Shown piece after piece: positions 22,765 to 34,679 of a DNA stretch of 64,000 nucleotides. This DNA is from Seiridium cupressi (Eukaryota > Ascomycota > Sordariomycetes > Amphisphaeriales > Sporocadaceae): positions 112,232-176,231 of the forward strand of contig JARVKI010000090.1 of the NCBI GenBank assembly GCA_036674765.1, given 5' to 3'. A program made the translations under genes and the position numbers. The notes under the pieces are model-generated. The model did no database searches and had not been told where the DNA came from. It worked only from the letters and a program-made list of their open reading frames with translations. Positions within the stretch are counted from its first letter, which is position 1, and every line of letters begins with the position of its first letter.

Positions 22765-23754
22765 ATACAGACCGAGACCTTGTATTTTCCTGGATGCCTC
22801 AAGATCATGTGTGGCCTGCATCGAACGCCACTTCACAGTTTAGACCAAGTTCTACGACGCCTTGAATAATTTCATGGGGAATTTCAAGATTCATTTTCTA
22901 CCACACTTGTCACGGACTGGCGCTAGCGCCAGCTGTCAGCTTAGAGTATTTAGAAGAGAGCTTGGAATTTAATTCCAGCTCTCCAGCTTTTGTAATTTAC
23001 ACACTTTGTGGGGGACCTTGAAGCAAAGCCTTTGTGACCCTCTTAAACCGTGACAACACTGAGAATCCTGAATCTTCTCATCGTGATTCGTACTAACAGG
23101 GTCGTCCTACGCATCTCAAACAATACTGGCGCCGAGTTCCCCAAAGCCTAAGCCAGGGAGTCTGAGAGTTCGCGCGTCCGCTGAGGCGAGAAGAAGAAGC
23201 AGCCATTGCCCTTGGGGATTAAATCGTCGTGGCCTCTATTTGTGACAGATATTCCGTACTGCGAATTGGTAGTGTGCGACAAGTTCCAGCCTAACGTAAT
23301 GAAGCTAGGCTCAACCTGACAGCTTGCAGAATAACACGAGACGTCACGAAAATGACGCTGCGTACTCCTTAATAAACACTTGATGACATGAGTCGGGGCA
23401 CTTGGGACAAGTCGTTGTTTGTGATGGGCGAATCTGACCATGGTTGTCTGTTTGCACGTATGGCCCAACGGCCATATATTCATTGTAGGTGCGTAGTGCC
23501 ATTTAGGCCTAGCACTACATCGCGGTATTCAACCTCGGCAAGTCAGCGAAACTTAGCCCCATTCGGCACGTCTGGCAACTCGCATCTTCAAATGAATCCA
23601 CTGAATCCACTGCCCAGCGATAGAGAGTCACTCGATATCGGTCTTCAGTTCAATCGCCTTTTTCATAGCCAGTGCACTTCTCAGTCCTCTGGGCCAATTT
23701 CACTTGACGCAAACCAAGGTCAACTCAATATCGCAGTATCCCGACGCTCAAACA
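22765..23754. other. Intergenic, nothing recognised
   Basis: About 1 kb of 3' flank and upstream region between two plus-strand genes. An inverted CGCTAGCG-like word lies near 22,920-22,940. A frame at 23388-23777 overlaps the thioesterase start in another phase and has no family match. Confidence 0.4.
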
Positions 23755-24493
23755 ATGCCGGCCGAGGACAAGATTAACCGACCCAGCGGGCTTCAGATGA
23801 TGACAGAGCTGGGAGACGCGCACGGCATAGACCGAGTACATCAGTTTATACAGTGGTCCAACAATCGTGGAGAGAACCCGGACGATATTGTGAGTGCTCA
23901 CACTACAGTCTTTCCCAACCGGTCATCGCAATTCAAAACACCCCCAGCTAGCATACCAGGTTGATTCAACCCCTCAAAACAGCGTGTCGTCTTATTCAAG
24001 TCATGTTCACATACACGTGAAATTGGTTGGCACCATTCGCACAAAGGTCACCAGCTAAATGTGCACACAGGAATGGATGTCAACAATCACACCGCATCTA
24101 AGTGTGCATTCCCACTCGAGTTCCATGCCGCACCCGCGTATCAATTTTCGCTTCACCGTACATCCCGTGCACTGCAATCGACTAGGCAATCTGCACGGCG
24201 GTTGCACATCCACCATCTTCGATATATGCACAACGCTGCCTCTGCATCTCATCAACAAGCCCGGATTCTGGATGTACTTGGGAGTGAGCAGAACGCTGAA
24301 TTGCACCTACCTCAAGCCGGTCCCTTGCGGCACCACGGTTGACATTCAGTGCGAGATATTGTCGGTCGGCAAGAGACTGTGCGTGATCAAGGGTGAGATG
24401 AGAGCCGTGGACGAGGAAGGGAAGCTCGGCGCATTGCTCACGGTCTGTGAGCATGGCAAAGTAAGCACAGATGCACAGATGGAGAAGCTATGA
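23755..24493 (+). CDS. Hotdog-fold thioesterase (4HBT / ACOT13-like)
   Basis: Two exons, 23755-23889 and 24071-24493, joined across a 181-bp intron (GTGAGT...CACAG), give about 185 residues. The second exon contains the hotdog signature HCNRLGNLHGGCTSTIFDICTTLPL, written here in part as NRLGNLHGG, in which the N-x3-N-x-H-G-G block is the acyl-CoA thioesterase active-site region. It is followed by the conserved strands LNCTYLKPVPCGTTV and ILSVGKRLCVIKGEM, and a C-terminal GALLTVCEHGK. The length and order fit PaaI/ACOT13-type enzymes that hydrolyse acyl- or aryl-CoA. The first exon is short and less conserved; an in-frame ATG at 23704 would add 17 residues. The enzyme is probably soluble or mitochondrial; no targeting signal is clear. 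Confidence 0.82.
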
Positions 24494-25917
24494 TGTCGAG
24501 ATCCCCAAAGCAGCCCAAGCCGTTTGTTCGAGAGCCCATCTGGGACGCTCACGATACCAAGGAATGCACGTTACCAAGGAGTAGGGCATGGCGACAGACA
24601 TTAGTTAGAGCAGGAAGCAAGAACTAGAATTCGGAGATCTGGCCAGAGGTGCACCTAGATTTGTTCCGGTTTCTGTATGTATACACCTGTTAGAAGCCAA
24701 CTCAAAACATAACCCGAATCTATCATCGCTTATCGCTGGGTGGTTGGATCCATCAACCTCCTTGGCTGTCATGCCTTTGTTCAGCTATGCAAATCTGTTA
24801 ACAAGCAGTGGTAGTAATTTGGACCGTGAACTTGTAGCTTGCTGTGTTCGACGTGGAAAATGACGGAAATAATGACATGGTGGGCAAGGTCAAGCCAGCC
24901 TTGGAACAAGAGTGATGTCGATCTCGTCTGCACAACGCGCGCAACCTGGCGAAGAAGAGTGATCAGTGAAACAAATAGGGCACTTCGTCCACATTAACAG
25001 GGCCAGTCCAGACTTCGAAGTAGTATTTATGTTATTTGTTTCAAATCTTACTGCATATATGAAGTCTCTACGTTTGCACCACCCATCGTGATAGCTCCTG
25101 GGGCAGATGCATTGTTGGTCAGAGTGCAGCAGAGGATATTGTGAGACACGTGGATGCTGGAGCCTGTTCGCCAGAGACGAGACACCCAAGCACTTTCCTC
25201 GTGCTCTATTCTTGAACTAGGCTATCTCCTGTTGCCAGGGACTACATAACTAGGTAGTTATGGATGATGTTCCGTTGCCTGCGAACTCAGATGGCAATAA
25301 CTTCTAAAATCTTTTAGCACCTCCCTTAACACCCCAATACAGTGGGCAGAGCCCTACCTCCGGTCGTGTTTCTCTCTTTTTCATTATCATCATGGCGTTG
25401 CTGAAGTTTGTCGATATTCTATTGTAAGAAGGGCAGAGCAGCTCTAGCATGGGAAACATCGAATGAGTTCGAAACTGGAAAAATGCTTTAGTGTTAGATG
25501 ATTGAAAAACAACCACAAAGTCGACCACTAAAAGCATGCTTTGTTACATTTTAGGGCCCGTTTCTTCCTTGCTAGGCTTACTCAGGAGCATGTATTCTTT
25601 GAAGAAAGGCCATTCTCTATTCGGTAACCAGCTACTCCCTTGCGTGATCGTCCCAATGAACTTGCGCATTGATTGAATAACCTAGAAAGGAATTCCGCAG
25701 CCTATAGGCCAGTCTCCCGTCCTTCAGATCACGCTTCTTGTCCCACACCTTCCAAATTTCGGAATCAAAATTCACTGCCCAAGTTTTCCAACCCCATCAG
25801 GCAGATCTGATATTCTCAACACTGTCACTCCCATCGCAGCAGCGGCTGTCTGCCGCCTTCCATATCATCACCTCAACCAGACGTCGGACCCCTCAACGGA
25901 ACCGTTGTGACAGCAGG
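24494..25917. other. Intergenic with one unexplained minus-strand open stretch
   Basis: About 1.4 kb. A 99-codon minus-strand frame at 24890-25189 ends with a small Cys cluster (KCPICF ... CARC) that could bind zinc, and a good donor GTAAGA lies inside it. I cannot assign a family and do not call a gene. The rest shows nothing. Confidence 0.35.
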
Positions 25918-26595
25918 ATGGATCAAGAGAAAACTTTCACCTATTTTACTCGACTGCCCCCCGAGCTCCGCATCATGGTGTGGCGCGAGGCTATTCGCAA
26001 CCAAGACCGAGTGGTGGTGGTCCGTAACCTCCAAATAGTGGTCGCTCGTGACCCACGGTCATCTCGAGGTCGTCTTCCGGCTCTGATGTTGACCTGCAAG
26101 GAATCTTCCGCCGAGCTTCTCAAACAATATCACAAGAAACTGGCCAATGGATACTTTTTCTCTCGCCGCAATATTACGGTCACGTCCAAGCGTCGGGGAA
26201 GTTTGTTTTTTCCTCACACTGACATCCTCCGTATCGAGTTTGGGAGGTCCTCGATATACTCTGCATGGTACCGGATTACTAGTAATTGGAACGACAGTAA
26301 GACGGTAGTAGGGCACATGAGACGGTTCTCGGAGCATGGCGCGCGACGAATCGGAGCCAGTGACCTCTGGTACATCCAGGAATTACTCCGACACGACCAT
26401 TCGGCATCTCGACGTGGTTCCTACCAACCCCATCTCTCTTGGCTTCAGTCGGTTGAGGAATTCCTCTTGTTGGACCAGCGAAATGACGCCGTCATGGCCA
26501 GCTGGCGGCGACAGACAGTCGAGAACCCCCCCAACATTAACTCCCGAGTTGACGAATTCGACATGAGATCTTATGGTTTTGTGAGAGTCAAATGA
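25918..26595 (+). CDS. 2EXR domain protein
   Basis: A single-exon frame of about 225 residues begins at an ATG directly before the conserved block (an upstream in-frame ATG at 25738 would add 60 low-complexity residues). The N-terminus shows FTYFTRLPPELRIMVWREAI, quoted in part as RLPPELRIMVW, the hallmark of the fungal 2EXR domain (PF20150), an F-box-like helical module. A second typical element is LPALMLTCKESSAELL near residue 60. The C-terminal half contains a W-Y-R-rich stretch of unknown role. The family is expanded in filamentous ascomycetes and its molecular function is not established; a role as an adaptor is often guessed from the F-box resemblance. Confidence 0.8.
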   Translation: MDQEKTFTYFTRLPPELRIMVWREAIRNQDRVVVVRNLQIVVARDPRSSRGRLPALMLTCKESSAELLKQYHKKLANGYFFSRRNITVTSKRRGSLFFPHTDILRIEFGRSSIYSAWYRITSNWNDSKTVVGHMRRFSEHGARRIGASDLWYIQELLRHDHSASRRGSYQPHLSWLQSVEEFLLLDQRNDAVMASWRRQTVENPPNINSRVDEFDMRSYGFVRVK

Positions 26596-27162
26596 ATGGA
26601 CCCGGTGTAGGTAAGCACCTCAAACACATTGGTAGCGGCAGGAGATTAACTTTATGTATACAGCAGGAACCGCTAGCATCTCACGCTTTAGTGGACAGAT
26701 GACAACGACAGCCGACGTAGCAAACGCGCGAAGTAAAGACAACTCCAACAAATTCATACACTAGGATGGTCGGTATCGAGGTTTTGCAAAAGCATTCCCA
26801 GGGCAATCCAATATATACCAAGAGAGAAAAGAAAAGGAAGGTGGGAGAGTGGCAAGTAATTGGTCGAGCTCTGTTGTGCACGTTACGCCCTACTTGACAC
26901 AGCGACTTTTCATATCGATGTCAATCACAACTATTCCTCAGCCCCTGCAGTCGTCAATCATGTGATACATTTCGTGATAGCACGAGTCCTAATATATCAG
27001 CTAAAGATCTCTCAGTGAAAGCTGATCGAGCCTCCGACATGAAGTTTACGTCTGACATAATAGTAAAACGCTAGACATGTTTTTACGAGGTACCATTCTA
27101 TTCAGCACCGAGTCTCAAGGTTCAGTCTAGAGTTCCGTGAATTATTCATTCCACTGGCGCCA
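26596..27162. other. Intergenic, nothing recognised
   Basis: About 570 bp; 3' flanks of two genes that converge on it. No repeat or coding signal. Confidence 0.4.
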
Positions 27163-28196
27163 TCACTGCAGTGATTCTAACGCTTTTGCTCGTAGTCTCC
27201 CAGCATCAAGGATGAGACCTTGCGGTTCAAATGCGGCGCTCGTAAGGCCCGTCCCTGGGGTGCTTGTGAACAGAACCTTGAGCGTAGACAATATTGCTCG
27301 ATCGTTGCAAGTTGTCAGAAGACTCGAAAAGACCATCAAAGCTTTCCGGCGGAACTCTTCTCTCTCAAACATGACAACTCCATCAATGATGCAAAGGAGT
27401 GTAATATCTGTGGGGAGTCTTCGTATCAGCCATCCGAGTAGGTTTATCAGCTCCCTTATTTTTCCCTGCTGCACAAACGCGGTGTTGATTTCTTGTCGCA
27501 CCTTTTGCATGTCGGAATGATGGCACCTGAGTAGCTGGTCGATCAAGCTTGCAACCATGGCACGGCCACCAACGGCCGTCTGAGGTTCTACCGGGTCGAT
27601 ATGCAACCCACAGAATCAGACAATAGTCAAGAACTCGGGCTCCGTTTCCATATTTCGCACCAAATGTGCACAGAAAACCGAAAGAGGTGACACGCCAGCT
27701 ATTGTCGTAGGCTCATTGTCGTCCCACTGAACTAGGAGCTTCTGCGAAAATGCTGAACCATTCCAATCATGGAAGAGTCGGGCGTTGAAAACTAGATCGA
27801 CTTGGGCTTTTTGATCCGTTGGAAGAAGCTCTCTTGTGTGAATAACGTGTGATATGTCGATGTCTACGTATCCGGGCTACCGACCATGCCCCGGAGTACT
27901 TCTTGGTAATCTTGCATATTCAGTTGTGGAAGAATGGCACTAGGAGAGAGGTTGACCCACTGAGTCAATAGGTCCTCAGCAGCGTCGCGCGCTTGTGTCC
28001 CATTTTGCGCGGACATCGGCAACGGGTTTTGTTGAGGCGTAACACTGTTTGACGACCCTCCGTTCTGACATCTAAGATTTACCAGTGCCTGGGCAGCTTG
28101 GATATCCTCTGTGCATTGCAAATTAGGGTGGCTCAGGCTAGATGCCATATCTGAGATTGTTGATGTATGGCCTATTGCTTGGTGGGGAACGGGCAA
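27163..28196 (-). pseudogene. Fungal NTPase-like conserved protein, broken
   Basis: The minus strand carries consecutive blocks of a fungal protein family of unknown function that I recognise by pattern only: SHVIHTRELLP, then LLVQWDD, VFCAHL, FCGLHID, ASLIDQLL, RELINLLGWLIRRLP and a Walker-B-like hydrophobic strand LLCIIDGVVMFE. The gene is interrupted by a TGA at 27616-27618 between two in-frame blocks (LTIV and FCGLH) and by a one-base shift near 27,870, upstream of which a Gln/Ser-rich N-terminal segment (start at 28148 or 28196) continues in another frame. The C-terminus ends naturally at 27163. Related intact genes are found in many filamentous fungi, where the Walker-like strand suggests nucleotide binding. 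An intron instead of the frameshift cannot be fully excluded, but the stop remains. Confidence 0.55.
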
Positions 28197-29010
28197 GCAG
28201 CTAACCGATATCTCGACCGAGTTGATACTTTCGGCTGTGGACGGCTGTTGCTCTAGCGATTCTTGTGGATCTTATACCATGATGATTATGAGTCGTTTGT
28301 CTTAGATTGTTAAGCAAAAAAGATGGATATCGTACTTACACATTAAGGAGCGTACATGTGAGGCTAGATCCTTTCAGGGTTACGCTTTGGGGTGTTAGTT
28401 GCTGTAAGATCTTACAGTTGGGTGTTAACTGTGTTTTCTATGAGTTAAGAGGTTTTGGACATTTTATAGCTTAAGAGTTTAGGGTATTACCAGAGCTGAA
28501 GTTGCTTGTGCATTGTCAGCGGATAATCACTCCCAGCAAATACTCCCGGATAACGGCTGTCTCTTACCAAAGCACCGGGCATAGTGAGTTCAATGCATCT
28601 ATGTATTTCCGTTGGAAAACAATAACTGAATCACGAGGCTCAGGCATATTGGTGTTCCCGTGTCACTGCTGGCGCCATATCCCGGCGTCTTAATCGTGGT
28701 ATGGGTCAAATTTGAATGACAACACAAGGCCCAGTAGACTCCAGTCAGTTGATATCGTAGTGAAGGTCTATTCCACCTCGATAAAATGTGGGGCGCCATT
28801 CGTCCGTATGATAAAGCTGATTTCTTGCGAGCCGATAGAAAAGGATAATTTGGAATTGGCATCGGCATCGGCAATCACGATCGACCTCATACTAGCATTT
28901 CTCAATTTGACCTCCAACCACGGCCTGATTTCTTTGAGCTATTTAGCACGGGAGTAAATGTTACTTTCTGCTGAAGTCTTCTCAACTTGCGTATCGTGAA
29001 CACGGCTATT
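28197..29010. other. Intergenic, nothing recognised
   Basis: About 800 bp including the upstream side of the broken NTPase-like gene and the 3' flank of the old-yellow-enzyme gene. AT-rich between about 28,300 and 28,500. No coding feature. Confidence 0.4.
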
Positions 29011-30111
29011 CTAAATGTTGCCACTCGCCACATATTCTACGCTAAAAGGGTAATCTATATAACCCACTGCGGACGTGGTATAGAAAGTCCCGCGTTCGTA
29101 TTTACTTAGCGCCAGTCCCTCTCTGATTCTATACACTAGGTCAGGGTTGGAAACGAAGTATCTCCCAAAGATGACGACAATATCCTTGTCTGGATATTCT
29201 TTGTCGACAAGCTCGCGTGCGTCCGCCGTTTGGTACCCGCCGGCGACAAGAAGGGGCCCATTCCAGAGCTTGTACGCAAAATCCAGCTTCTCGCTGCCCT
29301 CATAGTCATCACTGCCAGATATCCGAGACTCGACTAGGTGCAGGTATGCCAGCTTTGACTGGGCGGCTTTTTTGATGACATCTGCAAATTGTGGGATTGG
29401 GTTATTCATCTTCATGCCCATGTAAGGGCTCCAAGGGCTCAGGCGAAGACCAACTCGTTCTGGGCCGATAAGATTGACCACCGCCTTCATGACCTCGTTG
29501 ATCAATCGAGATCGGTTTTCCACGCTGCCGCCATACTCGTCGTCACGTTGGTTGCTGGCATCTTGAATGAATTGATCGATGAGGTAACCGTTGGCGGCAT
29601 GCAGCTCGACACCATCAAAACCTGCGTCGATTGCGTGCTTCGAGGCGGTCACGAAGTCTTGGACCGTCTGCTTGATCTCTTCGATAGTCATGGAACGTGG
29701 TATCGGGGCGCCTTCTTCAGTTGGAATGGCGCTTGGCCCTATGATGCTGATGCCCTCTTTCTTGGCGACTTCAAGATCTGCAGCACGACCCATTGCAAAT
29801 ATCTGACAGAAGATGAAACAGCCTTTGCGGTGAACTTCGTCGGTGATTGTTTTCCAGGCAGCGACCTGGTCTTTGCTCCATATGCCCGGCGCATTCGGCC
29901 ACCCGCCGCACGCCGACGGCGATATGAAGGTACCTTCGCTAATGATCAAAGTTCCAGGTACGGCAGCTCGCTGGCTATAGTATTCCTTCATCAAAGGAAC
30001 AGGCACGCGGTTGCTAGTTGCTCGGAAGCGAGTTAGTGGAGCCATCCCAATCCGATGCTTCACTTCGACGTTGCCGATTCTCAGCGGTTTGAAAAGACGA
30101 GTCTCAGCCAT
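29011..30111 (-). CDS. Old yellow enzyme-type NADH:flavin oxidoreductase
   Basis: A single-exon frame of 366 residues spans the complete OYE beta/alpha barrel (PF00724). The N-terminus LFKPLRIGNVEVKHRIGMAPLTR carries the FMN-binding PLTR turn; VELHAANGYLIDQF (from about residue 168) contains the H-x2-N-x-Y catalytic set (H171, N174, Y176) that binds the substrate carbonyl and donates a proton. DDEYGGSVENRSRL and the phosphate-binding VIFGRYFVSNPDL follow at normal spacing. One variation is FCQIFAMGRAAD where most relatives have QLW-x-x-GR. The enzyme should reduce activated C=C bonds with NAD(P)H; fungal relatives act in detoxification or alkaloid pathways. It is divergent from a regulator-like gene across 605 bp, so the two may be co-regulated. 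Confidence 0.92.
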   Translation of the reverse strand: MAETRLFKPLRIGNVEVKHRIGMAPLTRFRATSNRVPVPLMKEYYSQRAAVPGTLIISEGTFISPSACGGWPNAPGIWSKDQVAAWKTITDEVHRKGCFIFCQIFAMGRAADLEVAKKEGISIIGPSAIPTEEGAPIPRSMTIEEIKQTVQDFVTASKHAIDAGFDGVELHAANGYLIDQFIQDASNQRDDEYGGSVENRSRLINEVMKAVVNLIGPERVGLRLSPWSPYMGMKMNNPIPQFADVIKKAAQSKLAYLHLVESRISGSDDYEGSEKLDFAYKLWNGPLLVAGGYQTADARELVDKEYPDKDIVVIFGRYFVSNPDLVYRIREGLALSKYERGTFYTTSAVGYIDYPFSVEYVASGNI

Positions 30112-30716
30112 GAGTAAATATTGTAGGATCTAAAATCTACCGCGATTTGGTTCGAGTATCGAAGTGTTGTCAGGTAGTGGTTTGGATATCTAATTAAGAG
30201 GTGAAGCCTCCCACCACTTGGGCTTGGGATTCTTATAGTTATGGCTTTTACAGTTTAATAACAAGCTCGCTGTCGCGAGCATTTTAACTTTGGATATTCT
30301 GGGGCAGCTTTAACGCTGTGGATATCTAGAAACAAAGAATATTCCATTCGAGGAGTAAAGATACTTCCTATCACGGAACATACATACTTCCAAATCCAAC
30401 ACAGAACGCATGTCTGGTAAGCGTAAGTACATATTTCCAACCAAGGGAACAAGATAGTTCCAGATATGGAAAAGAGGTTTTCTAAAAGAGATTAGACGTC
30501 TACTAAACAGAATAGCCTTCGCGCGATTGCAGAAAATGTGGGCCTTGATTCTGATTTCTAAGCAAGCGCGGAACAGAAGCCACAGTTTGGCATCAGCAAA
30601 GACCCACTATTGAACATCAGCGTAAGAACCGCACTGTTTTGTTCAATCTGTTGCATTGATATGGCTGACGTGCATTTTCATGACTTGATTGCCAGTCTTC
30701 GGGTCAATATTGTGCA
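30112..30716. promoter_or_regulatory. Divergent promoter region, OYE and regulator-like gene
   Basis: This 605-bp region lies between two start codons pointing outward. Short imperfect repeats of a TTCCA/GGAA-type word occur (30,330-30,460), but no palindromic operator can be defined by eye. Confidence 0.4.
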
Positions 30717-32531
30717 ATGGAGTCAGAAAGTCATGGTCGGAGAGAAGCCATGAGCGAGCCCAACGCAGGTGGGTGGTGTAAACCGGTGGCGACCTCTCTC
30801 TTGCCACTAACCCGTTTTAGGTGGGCGTTTTCAATTTATCTCGATCCAAGCTCCAGGTGACTCAAACGATCGGTCGTTAAGACGTCTGGCCCGTTCGCAT
30901 GCTGTAAGGCGGGCACTTGAGAAAAAACGAAAGCTTCAGCAGGACTCGAGGGACAACTTCCGTGTCACGACTTCGAAAGATGCATCCAGGAGCTCAGGGA
31001 ATAATGAAACTTGTGCCAAAATATCAGGCGCGTTGTTCTGCTCCGTGTCAACAGGCGCGCTAGACCCGTTTCAAACACTGGCAGTAGATTCTTCGAGATT
31101 GCAGATACTGCTGAGTAACTGTAAGCTCCTGCTGATTGTGGTCAACTACGTCGGATAGACTTATAAAACGACCCAGACAAAGCCAGACAGGCTCCCGAGC
31201 CAGTATTCAGTGTTGCGGAGGAACTTGCATTCCAAAGCTTCCGCTCTGTTTTCCGAACTGGAATGGTAGATCCTGCTCTAATCAATGCCGTCATGCTCTC
31301 GCTTGCCTTTGCTGTAACTGGAGGTTGCATCGACCGTGAGTGTCTCGAATACCAGGGCCACGCAATCAGCTATATTCGTGAGAGGATGGGCTCCCTAGGT
31401 GAAGCCACCTCCGAGTCCAACATCGGAGCTATTTTGCTACTAGCTGGGGTTGAGGTCTGTAGATTCTGAACTTGTCATCTCTTACGTCAGGCTAATATTT
31501 TGTTTCCTAGGCCCGACTTGGCATGAAGTTTCATGTCCAACTTCACATGGACGCCGTGCAGCAACTGCTGAACACCTGTCGAGCGGAGGGTATCTACCTC
31601 ACTGGCGGAATTAAACGGGCTATATTTTGGTAAGTGACGATGGATTATCTCCCTGCTGCCTCTTTTGATACGGTCCCGTAGGCAAGACCTGAATTCTTCG
31701 ATTTTAGCAGGGTCTCGTCGCATAGTTGATCATAAGACTTTCGCCGAGCTTCTATGGACAAGAGATCCTTTCTCTCCCAGTTTCTATCGACTCCCATCGG
31801 GGTTCCAGACGCGATCTCACTTATTTACCGACGAATTCATTCAAGCCCTTGAAGACGTACATGCCTTACAATGCATCCGAGAACTCTACCGCGCTATCAA
31901 GGGTGATATGATGCAGATGGCGCATATCAACAATCACACTGCATCAATCCAATCCAGGCTCGTAGCCCTACCGAACACCTCTCATGTCCTAGAGTGCTGT
32001 CATCTTGCCACATATTTATGCTCAGTCATGCTGTGTTGCAAAGTTTGGTGCGCTTTAGTAATCCCTGTAAGTCAACTATAAATGCTACCTCCGCTCTCCG
32101 TCGCCAGTCCTGCTCTGTCATAAAGAAAAAGAAAATAGAACCTCTGTTTAAAATGCCCGGCTCTATGAAATACTGGACTTTTTTGCTACTACGGTTTGAC
32201 ATCAGGCTGACTCTGGCTACTATAGTCTTGTGTTTCCTCACAATTGCTTCACGTACTACAAAAGGCAAATGACGATCCCCTGTGGGATGATCATCCCGAA
32301 TTACTACTTTGGATCCTATACATTGGCGGGGCATTCGCCACGACGGAGACTGTCCGCTCTGATTATGTCGCACTGATACGCTTTAACAACGCTACCAGAT
32401 TTGGAAGCTTGCACTCGTCCTGGATGGAACTGCTCGAAACACTAGAGCAATTCATTTGGTCCCAGAAAGCCTTTCTGTCGCACGTTAAGGGTCTCTGGGA
32501 CGAAGTCGTCTTACAGCCCTGGACGCTGTGA
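30717..32531 (+). CDS. Fungal transcription-factor-like protein without a zinc cluster
   Basis: A six-exon model, 30717-30768, 30821-31120, 31177-31454, 31511-31629, 31682-32066 and 32226-32531, keeps phase throughout and gives about 479 residues. Donors are GTGGGT, GTAAGC, GTCTGT (weak), GTAAGT and GTAAGT. The N-terminus has a short acidic-basic leader, then FQFISIQAPGD and a basic stretch SHAVRRALEKKRKLQ, a pattern seen in many fungal regulators that lack the Zn2Cys6 motif. STGALDPFQTLAVDSSRLQILLSN follows and then the helical middle-homology region (PALINAVMLSLAFAVTGG; GMKFHVQLHMDAVQQLL) ending with DPLWDDHPELLLWILYIGGA. No DNA-binding cysteine cluster is visible, so it may act as a partner of another regulator. 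The fifth intron (159 bp) and the weak third donor are the least certain parts. It is divergent from the OYE gene. Confidence 0.7.
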
Positions 32532-32869
32532 TCCGAGCAACTTACACGTCATGAAAAACTAACGTGACTACCATCGAGGGATCTTCTAATCCCATGGCCG
32601 ACTTTTTACTTAAAACTGGCAGCAATCGGATCTTTAGTTTGCATTTGAGGTTCAAACATATGAACACTTTATGGTTTATATCATTTGGTGGTCATTGTGG
32701 TCGGGTATGGACAGGGGCGGAGTTATTTTATGTTGTGAAATAGGCTTGCAGATGATCCCAATATCCTCGCTTGATGTCATTGATCGTGCTACGTTTTTCT
32801 TTGCTCTATTTATGTTGCAACATAGGTCCAAGTCACCGAACTCTTATCCATGCCAATACAGATTTGTGC
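32532..32869. other. Short intergenic region
   Basis: About 340 bp, AT-rich 3' flank of two genes; nothing recognised. Confidence 0.4.
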
Positions 32870-33770
32870 CTATAGCAACGTTGGCAATGGTCTTGGGCGT
32901 GTATGAAGAGCCTTTTTGCCTGTTTCTGGATTAATGTGGTAATCTTTATGCAAGAAATCAACCAATGCCACACATTGATGTGGGGCTCTCTGGTTCACGC
33001 GTGGTAGTAGATCTCCGTTGACCCATCTGTCTGTTAGGACAGAGACGTCGCCTCGGCACGTTGCTGACGTTCTGAATAGCTCAAGGCAATGCTCTAGAGA
33101 GGCAGTCGAATGAGTCGTAGGCAATTGTGCATCGAATGGTGAGGAATAGGTTAGAGTCATCGGACCAGCATGTTCGAGCACCATAGGTGACACAAGACGC
33201 CAAACACTTCCTGAACCACCCAAACGCGCCGCCAATACGCATGGTAACTCAGAGTCTTGAAGCCGGCCCATTGTTCATTAATCCAGTCGTAGAATCATGC
33301 ATTTGCGTGACTCAAAGCGCGCAGAGTATCGAACTGGTCGGCCCTGAAAATCCCGAGCCATGAGATTGTTTTGTCGGGCAATGGTATATCTCGGACATCT
33401 TTCTTACTTGGCACTCTCCCTCTTCAACTTCAAGTTGATTCAAGCAGATAGTGTCGATGAAAAAGAAGCCTCATTTCTTCGACTCGGCGGTAATTAGGAA
33501 GCTGTGTAGATTTTCACGAACGCATAACTTTGGGTCATCGATGAGGGTCTCTCGAACTTGGCAGGCGGAGTAAAAATTCCCCCATGTACATGAAAGGGCT
33601 TTATAGTGGGTCGTGGATAGTTGCTGTATCCTTACAGCTTCAGCTTCAAGTTGATATATAGGGTTCGCAGGGTTCCCACCAAGCTCATGGAAAGAGAGAC
33701 GCAGGAGCCTTACCTGTTTAGAAGCGTCCATTGTTGGGCGGTTGAAGTTGGATCTCTCATTCAATACCAT
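32870..33770 (-). pseudogene. HET (heterokaryon incompatibility) domain protein, broken
   Basis: Minus-strand blocks in order are typical of the HET domain: YKALSCTWGN near the start, then after a stop and in another frame FFIDTICLNQLE with ECQVRKMSEIYH, then in a third frame KTISWLGI and YWRRVWVVQEVF. These correspond to the YxALSYxWG, WIDxxCINQ and RVWxxQE landmarks. At least two frame changes (near 33,480 and 33,390) and in-frame stops (near 33,297 and 33,138) separate them, and the C-terminal part (to 32870) is not recognisable. HET proteins trigger cell death after fusion of unlike hyphae, often with an NLR partner; none is seen nearby. The copy is clearly non-functional as read; intron explanations do not remove all breaks. 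Confidence 0.75.
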
Positions 33771-34679
33771 ATCAAGGTCTTTTATTTCGCTATCTATGCC
33801 GGGAAATTGAGTTGAGCATCGGTCAATTGTGGCAGCAGGCCGGGGCTTTGGTGCGAGAACTCTCAGTGATTGAAGTAGTTTGACGATGTGTGGGGGGGCG
33901 CAGCCAGGCCGCTCTTGGAAGAGGGTCCTCCAACCAAGTTGACGTGCGTCTGCATATTCGCCTAATTACACAGTTGACCCAAAGTCTCCACCAGGTTCAC
34001 ACAGTAGAATGTTTATGCCCAGTGAGACGACTCGCTGACTGATTTAGATCTGGGCTGCGTATGATTCAGTCGCGGAATATTGGTGTACGGCTGCCCTGGT
34101 GTATTGTGTCGTTCCCGTACTCTGCTAGCCTACCCATAACCTCGCACACCAAAAAGATGACGAGGATGCACCTCCTCTGCCCGGCGCGAATAGTATTAGT
34201 TGAACCTTAATTCATTTCAACTTCGGCGAGCGTGTACCTTCAATACTTACGACGGCGGGCCCAACGTGGCTCACTGAATTGAACGACGCGTCGCCTAGTC
34301 CGAACCGAGCACGCTCGACCTTTCACTCAATTTGCGTTCGATGGATTTAGCGTCTTTGGCCCGGTTCCTTGCGTTCGTGTATATTCGCAAAGGCACATAC
34401 TAGAGTCACCCAGCGGGCCCCGTACCCCGTACATGAGGACTTTACTTCGTTAACCCCGACTCTCCGAGAGGTGTATCCGGATCAGCCCAGTGGGGGTCGG
34501 CCGACACGTTGTCAATACATGTACTTAAGTCGCCCAAACGTAGTGTAAGCACTCGAACACTCTTCCAGATCTCTTTTCGGTCACTATATCTAGACATTCG
34601 AGTCATTAATTCTCTATTGTAAATCTTGGCTAGCAGACTTGAGATCGACAACTCCACTTTTTCCTCAATTATACACAAA
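33771..34679. other. Intergenic, upstream of the SnoaL-like gene
   Basis: About 900 bp of mixed composition with no coding or repeat signal, containing the promoter side of the SnoaL-like gene. Confidence 0.4.

Noticed and set aside
29389..30036. 215-codon plus-strand frame
   Set aside because: Antisense shadow of the old-yellow-enzyme gene; residue composition is not protein-like.
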